This document shows positions 7,568 to 18,690 of a stretch of 64,000 nt of DNA, piece by piece. Position numbers and translations under genes: made by a program. Within the stretch, counting starts at the first letter, position 1; each line of letters starts with the position of its first letter. This DNA is from Lysobacter capsici (GTDB lineage Bacteria; Pseudomonadota; Gammaproteobacteria; Xanthomonadales; Xanthomonadaceae): positions 5,766,001 through 5,830,000 of the forward strand of contig NZ_CP094357.1 of the NCBI RefSeq assembly GCF_014779555.2, given 5' to 3'. The notes beneath the pieces were generated by a model. That model did no database searches. It saw only the letters and a program-made list of their open reading frames with translations, and was not told the origin of the DNA.

Positions 7568-8812
7568 TCAGGGAATCACACCGCCAAAGTACGTAGACAC
7601 CTGCGGCCAGATCAGCGAAATCTTCGCGCCCGAATTGAAACAGCCGCCGAAGTGGTGCAGCGCCAGCACCTTGCCGCTGGAACGCGCGAGCACCGGCGAA
7701 CCCGAGCTGCCGCCCTCGGTGTCGCAGTAGTAGCCGACATCGCTGTTGGCCGCGTTGCCGGTCACGCTCGGCGCATCGACGCGGCACTTGCCGCCGCTGT
7801 TCTGGGTGTCGGCGACGCTGAGCTCCTTCATCCGCCCGCCGGGATGGCCGGCGATGAAGATGCCTTCATTGGCCACCGCCGCGCGCGGATCCAGGCCGAG
7901 AAAACCGAAGCTGGAAATGTTGGCGAAGTTCTTCACCGTGAACAGCGTGTAATCCAGGGTGGTGTCGGTCTTGAGCATCTGGTCGCCCGCGACCTTGGTC
8001 ACCGTCGCCTGCGCGCCGGTGCAGGTGCTGCGCTGGTAGTTGAACCAGAACTCCGCGCCGGCCACGCCCGCGGCGGTGCTGATGCAATGGTTGTTGGTGA
8101 ACATGCGGTTGCTCGAACTCACCCGCCACGCGGTGCACAGGCTGCCGCCGCTCATGACCGCGCGCGCGACCGGCTTGGAGCCGTTGAACGCCTGGGTGTC
8201 GCTGGTCGCATAGCAGGCCGCGGCCTGCTTGTTGTCGGTGCCGCAGATCGACTTGCCGCCGACCTGGGTGCCCAGCAGCCCTTCGTTCTGCAACTGCGGC
8301 AGCATGTCCTCCGGATAGCCTTCCAGATAACGCGACACCTTCACCCCATGGCCGGCGCGCCACGGTTCGCGCGCGGTGCCGACCAGACGCAGCACCGCGA
8401 CCGGGCCGGAGATCGACATCGCCGAGAAGCTGGTCTTGCCGTCCTGACCGAGATCGGCGGCGACGGTGTGCGGATCGAGCTGCTGCGCGCTGTAGCGGTA
8501 GACCTCGCGGCCATCGGGGCTGGCGACTTCCAGGGTCACGCCCGCCGGCAGCGAGAAATGATCGAAATGCACCTTGATGAAAGACGCATCCGGGGTGCGG
8601 ATCTCGACCTGCTTGCGGCCGGCATCGACGCCGGCGCGACCGACCCGACCGGGCTGCTCGCCCAGTTGCAGATCGATGCTGCGCTGATCGGCGATCTTCA
8701 ACGGCGCGGGCGCGCCCGGTTCGGTCTGCGCGACGGCGGTGGCCGGCAGCGCCAGACACAGTGCGCTGGCCAGCAGCGCGGGCAGCAACAACTTCGACGG
8801 TCCATGGTTCAT
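7568..8812 (-). CDS. secreted trypsin-fold serine protease (lysyl-endopeptidase-like)
   Basis: 414 residues. Signal peptide at 1-28 (cleavage near AVA-QT), then a ~170-residue N-terminal region and a chymotrypsin-fold domain. The catalytic triad is readable: His in MFTNNHCIS, Asp in TTLDYTLF and Ser in GGSSGSPV. The His context NNHC differs from the AAHC of trypsin and resembles the lysyl/arginyl endopeptidases secreted by Lysobacter and Achromobacter. Cysteines flank the His and Ser sites. The start is supported by AGGAGG eight to thirteen bases upstream. Cleavage specificity cannot be assigned. Fits a predatory, lytic lifestyle. Confidence 0.85.
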   Translation of the reverse strand: MNHGPSKLLLPALLASALCLALPATAVAQTEPGAPAPLKIADQRSIDLQLGEQPGRVGRAGVDAGRKQVEIRTPDASFIKVHFDHFSLPAGVTLEVASPDGREVYRYSAQQLDPHTVAADLGQDGKTSFSAMSISGPVAVLRLVGTAREPWRAGHGVKVSRYLEGYPEDMLPQLQNEGLLGTQVGGKSICGTDNKQAAACYATSDTQAFNGSKPVARAVMSGGSLCTAWRVSSSNRMFTNNHCISTAAGVAGAEFWFNYQRSTCTGAQATVTKVAGDQMLKTDTTLDYTLFTVKNFANISSFGFLGLDPRAAVANEGIFIAGHPGGRMKELSVADTQNSGGKCRVDAPSVTGNAANSDVGYYCDTEGGSSGSPVLARSSGKVLALHHFGGCFNSGAKISLIWPQVSTYFGGVIP

Positions 8813-9331
8813 TCGCTGTTCCCTCCTGGGATCGAGACGGCGACCGGCCATCGAACAAACGCGCGCGCGTCCGCGCGCCGCATCTGCGGCGACAACGGGC
8901 GTGGCGATGGCTGCGCCGAGGTTTGGGTTTGAGTTGATGCGCGCGAGAGCCGAGGGTTCTGCGCGCGCGGCCGACACTGGCAAATGCCCGCCGGGCAAAC
9001 CGTGACCGCAGTGGGTTCCGCGCGGCGACGGTGCGGAAGCTTGATCGGCCGCTCAGCGCGATTGTGCGGGGCGTGTGCGATGTTCAGGCGAGGCTGTGGC
9101 CGATGGCGCGGGGCAGCAAACGGCTGCGCGCGGGCCTGTGTGCCCTCATCCGCCCTGCGGGCACCTTCTCCCGCAAGCGGGAGAAGGAAGAAGCAAAAGC
9201 CCCTCTCCCGCTAGCGGGAGAGGGGTTGGGGTGAGGGCCGCGCCTGCATCCAAAGTCGAACCCCCACCCAAACCCGAGCCAATCGCCGAGGCCGTACACT
9301 CGACGCCACTCGTCCTCGCGAATCCGCGCCC
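8813..9331. other. 519-base gap with Xanthomonadaceae hairpin repeat
   Basis: No gene. From about 9138 to 9240 it holds a double hairpin: CTTCTCCCGC/GCGGGAGAAG (9168-9187) and CCCCTCTCCCGC/GCGGGAGAGGGG (9201-9226), followed by TTGGGGTGAGGG. A single related half (CCCCTCACCCCAACCCCTCT) is at 51308-51348. The rest carries divergent promoters for the protease and the sensor kinase, not resolved. Confidence 0.6.
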
Positions 9332-12300
9332 TTGATCCCAGGCTGGATCCTGCTGCTGGTATCGGCCGGTTACGTCGGCCTGCTGTTCGCGGTCGCCTAC
9401 TACGGCGACCAGCGCGAACGCACGCCGCGCGCGCGCTGGCTGCGCACCGCGGTCTATTCGCTCGCGCTCGCGGTGTATTGCTCCTCGTGGACCTTCTACG
9501 GCGCGGTCGGCACCGCCGCGCGCACCGGGCTGGGCTTCCTGCCGATTTATCTGGGCCCGCTGCTGATGCTGGCCTTCGGCTGGCGCATCCTCGAACGCCT
9601 GGTGCTGATCTCCGGCGAACAGCGCATCGTCTCGATCGCCGACTTTCTGTCCTCGCGCTACGGCCGCGCGCCGGGCCTGGCCGCATTGGTCGCCACCGTC
9701 GCGCTGACCGCCGCGGTGCCCTACGTCGCGCTGCAGTTCAAGGCCGTGGCGATGAGCGTGGAAGTGCTGGCCGGGGTGCCGTCCGACAGCGGCCTGCTCG
9801 CCGATCCGGCGTTCTACGTGGCGATGATGCTGGCGGTGTTCGCGATCCTGTTCGGCACCCGCCAGGTCGATGCGACCGAACACCATCACGGCATGGTCCT
9901 GGCGGTCGCGCTGGAGTCGCTGGTCAAGCTGGTCGCGTTCGTCGCCATCGGCGTGTTCGCGCTGATCCACCTGCCCGGCCTGGGCAGCTACCCCGAACGC
10001 GTCGAACAGGCCGCGCGCGTGGTCATGCAACCGGGCCTGCCGGCCGGCTTCATCACCCAGACCTTGCTCGCGTTCACCGCGATCGTGTGCCTGCCGCGCC
10101 AGTTCCACGTCGCCGTGGTCGAATGCCAGGACCCCAACGACCTGCGTTCGGCGCGCTGGCTGTTCGGCGGCTATCTGATTCTGATCAGCCTGCTGGTGGT
10201 GCCGATCACCCTGACCGGCCAGGCCGTGCTCGGCGGCAGCGGCGTATCGCCCGACACCTACGTGCTCGCGCTGCCATTGCAGTTCGACCAGCGCGCGCTG
10301 GCGCTGATGGTCTACATCGGCGGATTTTCGGCCGCGACCGGCATGGTCATCGTGTCGTCGGTGGCGCTGTCGACCATGGTCAGCAACGACCTGGTCATGC
10401 CCTTGTTGCTGCGCACCGGCGCGCTGCACGAAGGCGCGCCGCATCAAAGCCCCGGCATCGATCGCCAGGTGCTGTGGGTGCGCCGGGTCACCATCGTGCT
10501 GCTCGCGTTGATGGCCTACACCTATCACCGCGGTTCGCTCGGCGCGAACGGTCTGGCCCAGCACGGCCTGCTCGCCTTCGCCGCGGTCGCGCAGTTCGCG
10601 CCGGCGCTGATCGGCGGCCTGTACTGGCGCGGCGCGAGCCGATCCGGCGCGTTCACCGGCCTGTTCGCCGGCACCGTGGTGTGGACCTACACCTTGCTGC
10701 TGCCGGCGCTCGCGCGCGGCGGCTGGATCGGCGACGACTGGCTCGCGACCGGCCCGCTCGCGATCGCCTGGCTGCGGCCCGAGCAGTTGTTCGGCCTGGT
10801 CGGCTGGGATGCGCTGACCCACGGCACGTTCTGGTCGCTGCTGGTGAATATCGGCGCGTTCCTGTTCGTCTCGGTGCGGCAACGCCCGCGTCTGCAGGAT
10901 CAGCTGCTGGCCGCGCCGTTCCTCGACCCGTACGTGCGCCGTCCCGCGCTCGGCCCGGGCGGCTGGGCCGGCAGCGTGCGCGGCGGCGAACTGCTGGCGC
11001 TGGCCGAACGCATCGTCGGCGAGCGTCACGCGCGCCGCGCGTTCGAGGATTACGCGCACCAGCAAGGCCGCGAATGGCAGCCCGAACAACCGGCCGACCG
11101 CGCCCTGGCGCAATTCACCGAACGCCTGCTCGCCGCGGCGATCGGCGCGGCCTCCGCGCGCCTGACCCTGACCAGCGCGCTGCGCGGTTCGGGCATGGAA
11201 CTGGGCGAAGTGGTCGCGCTGCTCGACGAAGCCAACCAGGAACTGCGCTTCAATCGTCAGGTGCTGTCGACCACGCTGGAAAACATCAGCCAGGGCGTCA
11301 GCGTGGTCGATCCGGCGATGCGCCTGGTCGCGTGGAACCGCCGCTATCAGGAGTTGTTCGACTACCCCGACGGGATGCTTTACGTCGGCCGTCCGGTCAG
11401 CGATCTGATCCGCTGGAACGCCGAGCGCGGCGAAATGGGCCCCGGTCCGGACGACGATTACAGCCTCGACGAAACCCGCATCGACGAAATCGTGCGCCGC
11501 CGCCTCGCCCATCTGCGCGCGGGCGCGCCGCACGTGTTCGAGCGCGTGCGCGCCAACGGCCAGGTGATCGAGATGGTCGGGCGGCCGCTGATCGGCGGCG
11601 GCTACGTGACCAGCTACAGCGACGTCACCGATTACAAACGCGCCGAACAAGCATTGCGCGAAGCCAACGAAAACCTCGAACAGCGGGTCGAACAACGCAC
11701 CCAGGAAGCCGAATCGGCGCAGCAGTCCAAGACCCGCTTTCTCGCCGCGGTCAGCCACGACGTGCTGCAACCGCTCAACGCCGCGCGCCTGTTCACCACC
11801 GCGCTGCGCGAAAGCGACGATGCCCACGAGCAACGCCGCCTGGCCGAACGCGTCGATGCCTCGTTGCGCGCGGCCGAAGACTTGCTCGACGGCCTGCTCG
11901 ACATCTCGCGCCTGGACGCCGGCGCGCTGCGTCCGGAACTCGACGACCTCGACGCGGGCGAACTGCTGCGCGAACTCGCCGCGCAGTACGCGCCCAGCGC
12001 CGCCGGCCGCGGCCTGCACCTGCGCGTGCGGGTGCCGTCGATGCCGCTGTCGATCCGCAGCGACCGCCGCCTGCTGCGCCGCGCGCTGCAGAACTTCCTC
12101 GCCAACGCGCTGCGCTACACCCGCGAAGGCGGCGTGCTGATGGCGGCGCGCGCGCGTCCGCATTCGCGCCAGATCGAATTGCAGGTATGGGACACCGGCC
12201 CGGGCATTCCCGAGCATCACCTGGAACAGATCTTCGACGAGTTCCGCCGCTTCGACCAACCCGGCAGCGGCGGCGAACGCGGCCTGGGCCTGGGCCTGTC

Positions 12301-12829
12301 GATCTGCCAGCGCATCTCGCGCACCCTGGATCATCCGCTACGGGTGCGTTCGCAGATCGGCCGCGGCAGTGTGTTCTCGATCGCGGTGCCGCTGGGCGAA
12401 CCGCTGCGCGAACTGCCGCCGCCGGAAACCGCGTCGCCGACGCTCGGCGATTCGCTGGCCGGGCTGCGCGTGCTGTGCATCGACAACGACCGCGAAATCC
12501 TCGACGGCATGCGCGCCCTGCTCGATCGCTGGGGCGCGACCGCGCTGCTGGCGGCGACCGTGGACGATGCGCTGGCCCTGCTCGATCAATCGCCCGACGT
12601 GGCCCTGGTCGACTACCACCTGCACGACCGTCTCGACGGCCTGGCGACCATCGACGTGCTGCGCGAACGCATCGGCGCCGCGCTGCCGGCCGCGCTGTTG
12701 ACCGGCGACGGCAGCGACGCGCTCAAGCATGCCGCGCGCGAACACGGTTGCCGGGTGCTGACCAAGCCGATCAAACCGGCCTCGTTACGGGCATTCCTGG
12801 CCGCGCAGCGGTCGAACCCGCGCGCCTGA
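9332..12829 (+). CDS. hybrid sensor histidine kinase with N-terminal Na+/solute symporter domain (CrbS/CbrA-like)
   Basis: 1165 residues. Residues ~1-520 are a 12-13-helix SLC5/SSS symporter-like domain. Next come a linker, a PAS domain (~640-760, ENISQGVSVVDP), and a coiled coil (~772-800). The HisKA site is FLAAVSHDVLQPLNAAR with phospho-acceptor H809. The HATPase domain has NALRYTREGG, DTGPGIPEHH and GLGLGLSI, and a C-terminal receiver carries D1094 in LVDYHLHDRLDG. This architecture is that of CbrA and CrbS, kinases that control amino-acid or acetate use. A LuxR-type regulator and acs lie within 6 kb. The start is a TTG with no clear ribosome site, so the N terminus is uncertain by a few codons. 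Confidence 0.9.
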   Translation: MIPGWILLLVSAGYVGLLFAVAYYGDQRERTPRARWLRTAVYSLALAVYCSSWTFYGAVGTAARTGLGFLPIYLGPLLMLAFGWRILERLVLISGEQRIVSIADFLSSRYGRAPGLAALVATVALTAAVPYVALQFKAVAMSVEVLAGVPSDSGLLADPAFYVAMMLAVFAILFGTRQVDATEHHHGMVLAVALESLVKLVAFVAIGVFALIHLPGLGSYPERVEQAARVVMQPGLPAGFITQTLLAFTAIVCLPRQFHVAVVECQDPNDLRSARWLFGGYLILISLLVVPITLTGQAVLGGSGVSPDTYVLALPLQFDQRALALMVYIGGFSAATGMVIVSSVALSTMVSNDLVMPLLLRTGALHEGAPHQSPGIDRQVLWVRRVTIVLLALMAYTYHRGSLGANGLAQHGLLAFAAVAQFAPALIGGLYWRGASRSGAFTGLFAGTVVWTYTLLLPALARGGWIGDDWLATGPLAIAWLRPEQLFGLVGWDALTHGTFWSLLVNIGAFLFVSVRQRPRLQDQLLAAPFLDPYVRRPALGPGGWAGSVRGGELLALAERIVGERHARRAFEDYAHQQGREWQPEQPADRALAQFTERLLAAAIGAASARLTLTSALRGSGMELGEVVALLDEANQELRFNRQVLSTTLENISQGVSVVDPAMRLVAWNRRYQELFDYPDGMLYVGRPVSDLIRWNAERGEMGPGPDDDYSLDETRIDEIVRRRLAHLRAGAPHVFERVRANGQVIEMVGRPLIGGGYVTSYSDVTDYKRAEQALREANENLEQRVEQRTQEAESAQQSKTRFLAAVSHDVLQPLNAARLFTTALRESDDAHEQRRLAERVDASLRAAEDLLDGLLDISRLDAGALRPELDDLDAGELLRELAAQYAPSAAGRGLHLRVRVPSMPLSIRSDRRLLRRALQNFLANALRYTREGGVLMAARARPHSRQIELQVWDTGPGIPEHHLEQIFDEFRRFDQPGSGGERGLGLGLSICQRISRTLDHPLRVRSQIGRGSVFSIAVPLGEPLRELPPPETASPTLGDSLAGLRVLCIDNDREILDGMRALLDRWGATALLAATVDDALALLDQSPDVALVDYHLHDRLDGLATIDVLRERIGAALPAALLTGDGSDALKHAAREHGCRVLTKPIKPASLRAFLAAQRSNPRA

Positions 12830-13028
12830 AACCCGGCGCTGATGCGGCCGCCCGGGCCGCCGTCCGCGGCGGCGGCGCACTGAATAAAACTTCGTTGCTT
12901 ACGTGATGCCCGACACACTAAGCTTGCCGGGCCCGCACCTATCCAAGGACGCGATAGCGGGCCGGGCGTGGGGAACGTCCGCCAGCGTCTCATCACAGAC
13001 GTCATCGAATCGAACAAGGGGATACCTC

Positions 13029-13904
13029 ATGCGGAAGCGCCTGCTTTCCGTCCTGACCGCGCTCGCGCTGGTCGGCACCCTCGCGCCCGCCGCCGCCCAG
13101 GACACCGGCGCCGATGCGCTGGCCAATCTGGCCTGGCAGGTCGGACCGACCAACGGCAAGATCGCCGACAAGGCCAGCATCCGCGTACCCGAGGGTTACG
13201 CGTTCCTGGATGCCGCGAGCACGCGCAAGCTCAACGAAATCCTGCACAACCCGCCCACCGGCACCGACGAGTACACCCTCGCGCCGAAGGACATGAACTG
13301 GTTTTCGTTCTTCCACTACAGCGATATCGGCTATGTGAAGGACGAAGAGTCGCTCGATGCCGACGCGATCCTTGACTCGATCCGCGAAGGCACCGAGGAA
13401 GGCAACGAGGAACGCCGCAAGCGCGGCTGGGAAACCATGAAGATCGAGGGCTGGAGCTTCAAGCCCCAGTACGACAAGTCCACCCACAACCTCGAATGGG
13501 CCGTGCTCGCCTCCAGCGAAGGTTCGACCGAGAAGTTCGCCAACTACAACACCCGCCTGCTCGGCCGCCACGGCGTCACCGAGGTGATCCTGGTCGCCGA
13601 CCAGACCGATCTGGACGGCGCGATCGGCCAGTTCAAGCAACTGGTGCCGGGCTATTCGTTCAACGACGGCGAGAAGTACAGCGAGTTCAAGCCCGGCGAT
13701 CACGTCGCCGAATTCGGCCTGGCCGCGCTGATCACCGGCGGCGCGGCCGCGGTGGCGAGCAAGAAGGGCGTGTTCGCCGCGATCGGTCTGTTCCTGGTCA
13801 AGGCCTGGAAGCTGGTGCTGGTCGGCTTCGTCGCCGTCGGCACCGCGATCGGCAAGCTGTTCGGCCGCAACAAAGACAAGCCGAAAGACGACGCGCAGGA
13901 ATGA
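13029..13904 (+). CDS. DUF2167 family membrane-anchored protein
   Basis: 291 residues. Signal peptide 1-23 (cleavage near AAA-QD), then a periplasmic domain with DUF2167 motifs (KDMNWFSFFHYSDIGYVKD, RGWETMKIEGW, LLGRHGVTEVILV). A hydrophobic C-terminal stretch (about 230-280, containing two spans) precedes a charged tail. Function of the family is unknown. Its stop overlaps the start of the next gene (ATGA, 13901-13904), and that gene in turn overlaps a third, so all three are translationally coupled. Confidence 0.85.
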   Translation: MRKRLLSVLTALALVGTLAPAAAQDTGADALANLAWQVGPTNGKIADKASIRVPEGYAFLDAASTRKLNEILHNPPTGTDEYTLAPKDMNWFSFFHYSDIGYVKDEESLDADAILDSIREGTEEGNEERRKRGWETMKIEGWSFKPQYDKSTHNLEWAVLASSEGSTEKFANYNTRLLGRHGVTEVILVADQTDLDGAIGQFKQLVPGYSFNDGEKYSEFKPGDHVAEFGLAALITGGAAAVASKKGVFAAIGLFLVKAWKLVLVGFVAVGTAIGKLFGRNKDKPKDDAQE

Positions 13905-14611
13905 ATCTGGCGCCGGTCGAGCTGCTGCTGGTGCTCGGCGTGATCGGGTTTTATCTGCAAGACGCGCTGATGCTGCTGCACTACGACGAAATCGTCGTGG
14001 TGCGGCACGGCCGTGACTGGCGCGCGTCGACCGGTTCGAACACGCAGTGGCGCGGCCGCTATCTGTATCTGCCCGATCCGCTGCGGCCCGCGGCGCCGCT
14101 GTGGCGCTGCGGCTGGCTCGGCGATCCGGCGCAATCACCCGCCGAGCACTGGGCGGGGCTGGATCATTTCCTCCAGGCATTGCACGGCTTCGGCGCGGCC
14201 TGCCGGTTGCTGTGGATCTTGCTGCTGGTCGCGCTGCCGCTGCTGCTGTGGCGGTTTCCGCATCCGCTGGCGATGCTGGCGCTGGCGGTGTCGATCTACG
14301 CCACCGTGCTGGCGATGGGCCTGCGCATCTGGCGTTATCGGCGCGTGCTGGAGCTGAGCAGTCGACAAGCCTTGTCGCTGTCGTTCGAACTGCTGTGCTG
14401 CCCGCCGCATGCGCTCAACGTGGTGCGTCGCCTGTGCGCGCGGCGCGGCCTGCACGGCAACGCCATCGACGCGGCGCGGCGCCTGCTGCCCGCGGACGAG
14501 CGCCGGCAACTGGCCGACGCCATCGCCGAGCGCGCCGACATGGCGATCGATTTTCATGGCGACGACGCGCGCCTGCTGGGCGCGAAACAACGACTGGAGC
14601 AATTGCGATGA
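13901..14611 (+). CDS. membrane protein of unknown function, middle gene of DUF2167 operon
   Basis: 236 residues. One N-terminal hydrophobic segment (VELLLVLGVIGFYLQDALML) and two spans near residues 107-150 (LLWILLLVALPLLLW; LAMLALAVSIYATVLAMGL) flank a soluble loop beginning YDEIVVVRHGRDW. The C-terminal ~85 residues are soluble and Arg-rich, containing CCPPHALNVVRRLC. No family recognised. Overlaps both neighbours by 4 bases, indicating a stoichiometric partner of the DUF2167 and J-like proteins. Confidence 0.7.
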   Translation: MNLAPVELLLVLGVIGFYLQDALMLLHYDEIVVVRHGRDWRASTGSNTQWRGRYLYLPDPLRPAAPLWRCGWLGDPAQSPAEHWAGLDHFLQALHGFGAACRLLWILLLVALPLLLWRFPHPLAMLALAVSIYATVLAMGLRIWRYRRVLELSSRQALSLSFELLCCPPHALNVVRRLCARRGLHGNAIDAARRLLPADERRQLADAIAERADMAIDFHGDDARLLGAKQRLEQLR

Positions 14612-14925
14612 CCTCGACCGAAGTGCTGGTGATCGTCGGCGGCGTGGCGCTGGGCTATTGGCTGGTCGCTGTGGTGTGGCCGTTGCTGAGCGGTCGCGAC
14701 AACGAATCGTCGACTTCGGCCGACGGCGAGCGGCCGTGGCACGAAGTGCTCGGCGTGCCCGCGAACGCCGACCGCGCGACCATCGACGCCGCGCATCAAA
14801 GCAAACGCGCCGAACACCTGCCCGAACGCATCGCCCAACTGAGCGCGGACGCGCGCGCGCAGGCGCAGCGTCGGCGCATGCAGATCGACCGCGCGTATGC
14901 GCAGGCGATGCGGCGGTTCAACTAA
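14608..14925 (+). CDS. membrane-anchored J-domain-like protein lacking the HPD motif
   Basis: 105 residues. An N-terminal anchor (VLVIVGGVALGYWLVAVVWPLL) is followed by a short linker and a J-like helix pattern: WHEVLGVPANADRATIDAAH, then helix III/IV (RRRMQIDRAYAQAMRRFN). The loop that should carry HPD reads AEHLPERIAQL, so the residues needed to stimulate Hsp70 ATPase are missing. It may be a scaffold (J-like) rather than a co-chaperone. Start overlaps the previous stop. Third gene of the DUF2167 operon. Confidence 0.7.
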   Translation: MTSTEVLVIVGGVALGYWLVAVVWPLLSGRDNESSTSADGERPWHEVLGVPANADRATIDAAHQSKRAEHLPERIAQLSADARAQAQRRRMQIDRAYAQAMRRFN

Positions 14926-15009
14926 GGGTGTAATGCAGCGCTTGCGCCGGGCATGCCGGGCCCTGCCGGCGAATCGCGGCCGACCGCGGCGCGTGCGGGG
15001 GCCGCGGCC

Positions 15010-15678
15010 TTAGTCCGCTTCTTCGGGCGGCGGCACGATCGCGCCCGGATCGAGCGCCAGGCGGCCGGCGATCAGCACCGCCTGGGTGCGATTGTTGGCG
15101 CCGAGCTTGCGCAAGATCGCGGTGACGTGGGCCTTGACCGTCGCTTCCGACACGCCCAGTTCGTAGCCGATCTGCTTGTTCAACAGGCCCGAGCCGAGCA
15201 TCTGCAGCACCCGGAACTGCTGCGGGGTGAGGTCGCGCAAGCGCTGCGCGGCGTCGTGTTCCTCGGCATTGGCGGCGGGCGCCGCGAACGCGGCGGCGGG
15301 CGCCCAGCGATCGCCGTCGAGCACGGTGGTCAGGGCCTCGCCCAGGGTCACCGCATCGGCGGACTTGGGGATGAAACCGACCGCGCCGTGATCGAGCGCG
15401 CGGCGCATCGTCGCCGGTTCCTCGCGCGCGGACACCACCACGATCGGCAGCTGCGGATGCAGCGCGCGCAGATGCACCAGCGCGCTGAAGCCTTGCGCGC
15501 CGGGCATGTTGAGATCGAGCAGCAGCAGGTCGGCGTCGGATTCGGCCTCGACCAGGGCGTACAGCGCATCGACGCTGTCGGCTTCGCGCAGGGCCGCATC
15601 CGGCAGCACCCGCGCGACCGCGCCGCGCAGGGCTTCGCGGAACAGCGGGTGGTCGTCGGCGATCAGCAGGGTCGGCAT
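15010..15678 (-). CDS. LuxR-family response regulator (CrbR/AgmR-like)
   Basis: 222 residues. An N-terminal receiver begins PTLLIADDHPLFREAL, with the phospho-acceptor in LLLLDLNMPG and the conserved Lys in GFIPKSA. A Pro/Ala linker follows. The C-terminal LuxR HTH reads LTPQQFRVLQMLGSGLLNKQI, then SEATVKAHVTAILRKLG. I chose the internal ATG at 15678 because it places the receiver at the N terminus; an upstream ATG would add 17 unlikely residues. Its neighbours (symporter-type hybrid kinase, acs) match the CrbS/R acetate-switch pairing known from Vibrio and Pseudomonas. That link is inferred. Confidence 0.85.
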   Translation of the reverse strand: MPTLLIADDHPLFREALRGAVARVLPDAALREADSVDALYALVEAESDADLLLLDLNMPGAQGFSALVHLRALHPQLPIVVVSAREEPATMRRALDHGAVGFIPKSADAVTLGEALTTVLDGDRWAPAAAFAAPAANAEEHDAAQRLRDLTPQQFRVLQMLGSGLLNKQIGYELGVSEATVKAHVTAILRKLGANNRTQAVLIAGRLALDPGAIVPPPEEAD

Positions 15679-15821
15679 GGGGGACCTCGGGTACTGCGTT
15701 GCGGCGGGTGTTGCGGCGGCGGACGTCATGCGTGGGCCGGACTTGCTGTCAGGGGAATCTTACGACCAGCGGGGGTGTGGCCCGCTATTGGACGATGGGT
15801 GAAGGTGGGTGAAATGCGGGT

Positions 15822-16187
15822 ATGCCCCCGTATGCACAAAGTCTCAAATACCGTTCTCGCGATCTGCGCGGCGGCATGAGTGCGGCGGAGGCGCGGCTTT
15901 GGTTCCTGCTGCGCCGCAAACAGATCTTGAACGTGCCGTTCTATCGGCAGAAGCCGCTGCTGACGTATGTCGTGGATTTCTTCGCGCCCGCCGCCGGACT
16001 GGTGATCGAGGTCGACGGTTCGCAGCACCTGAGCGAGGAAGGGCTTGCGGCGGATGCGCGCCGCACTTTGGCGCTTGAGTCGCTTGGGCTCAAGGTTGTG
16101 CGGTTCGACAATCGGCAGGTGTTGACGGAGACCGCCGCGGTCATGGAAGCGATTTATTGGATCGTTTCCGAGCGGATACGTGGCTGA
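15822..16187 (+). CDS. DUF559 (Vsr-like fold) endonuclease-domain protein
   Basis: 121 residues. After AEARLWFLLRRKQI comes VDFFAPAAGLVIEVDGSQH, the DUF559 signature, with acidic residues placed as in Vsr/PD-(D/E)XK nucleases (VDF, IEVDG). The end KVVRFDNRQVL is also typical. Such genes are common as single, mobile-looking cargo; biological role unknown. It sits between the response regulator and acs, immediately upstream of a G-run repeat, and is not obviously part of the acetate system. Confidence 0.75.
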   Translation: MPPYAQSLKYRSRDLRGGMSAAEARLWFLLRRKQILNVPFYRQKPLLTYVVDFFAPAAGLVIEVDGSQHLSEEGLAADARRTLALESLGLKVVRFDNRQVLTETAAVMEAIYWIVSERIRG

Positions 16188-16191
16188 GAGC

Positions 16192-16350
16192 AAATCCCCC
16201 CTGCCCCCCTTTTTCAAAGGGGGGAACAGCAAAGGCAAAGACGGCGATTGAGGCCTTTCTCCGTGCCCAGGCCAAACGCCCAGACATCCGGCAAGCATCA
16301 TTTCGAGTCCCCCCTTTGAAAAAGGGGGGCCAGGGGGGATTTGCTCTTAC
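16192..16350. repeat. G-run repeat pair, inverted
   Basis: AAATCCCCCCTGCCCCCCTT plus TTCAAAGGGGGGAACAGCAAA (16194-16235) is mirrored by CCCCCCTTTGAAAAAGGGG plus GGGCCAGGGGGGATTTGCTC (16309-16345). The ~75 bases between carry unique sequence. Same family as the 6945, 26140 and 60215 loci; here it separates DUF559 from the 3' end of acs. Confidence 0.8.
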
Positions 16351-16369
16351 CGCAAGCCCCCACGTCCTC

Positions 16370-18322
<1,953 letters not shown>

Positions 18323-18690
18323 TGGGGGCTCCTGCGAATATTCGGGATTCGGAGATGGCGGATTGGAGTGCCTGGCGACGATGATGCCGTGGCAGATCGC
18401 CAATCGCGACTCTCGGCCCTCAAGTGTGCCGCAACGCAGCAAGCGCCGCTGAGGTGCCTGTTTAGACCTTGGTCTAACGGCCGCGAATGGGGAATCGGGA
18501 ATCAGCGCAGGCAAGGTCGCCTGGGCGATTCCCGATTCCCCATTCCCGATTCCCAGCCCCATAGACCTTGGTCGTAAACCGCGCATACAGGTGCACTTTT
18601 TACGACCAATGGCGAATGGTGACCCACTCAGGCCGCGCGCAGGCTGGCCGCGGCCGCACCGTTCGGGCGGCATTCTTCGGGAGGGGAATC
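18323..18690. promoter_or_regulatory. divergent acs/porin control region
   Basis: Contains three related sites: a perfect 7-bp-arm palindrome TTAGACC-TT-GGTCTAA at 18462-18477, ATAGACC-TT-GGTCGTA at 18561-18576, and TACGACC-AA-TGGCGAA at 18601-18616. The first lies ~140 bases before the acs start, the others 115-130 and 75-90 bases before the porin start; the last two are centred 40 bases apart. An unrelated long inverted repeat (GGGGAATCGGGAATC with GATTCCCGATTCCCC, 18489-18544) lies between sites 1 and 2. Confidence 0.6.

Noticed and set aside
9146-12334. Long minus-strand open frame opposite the sensor kinase
   Set aside because: Antisense shadow; low-complexity Gln/Ala/Arg sequence without motifs.
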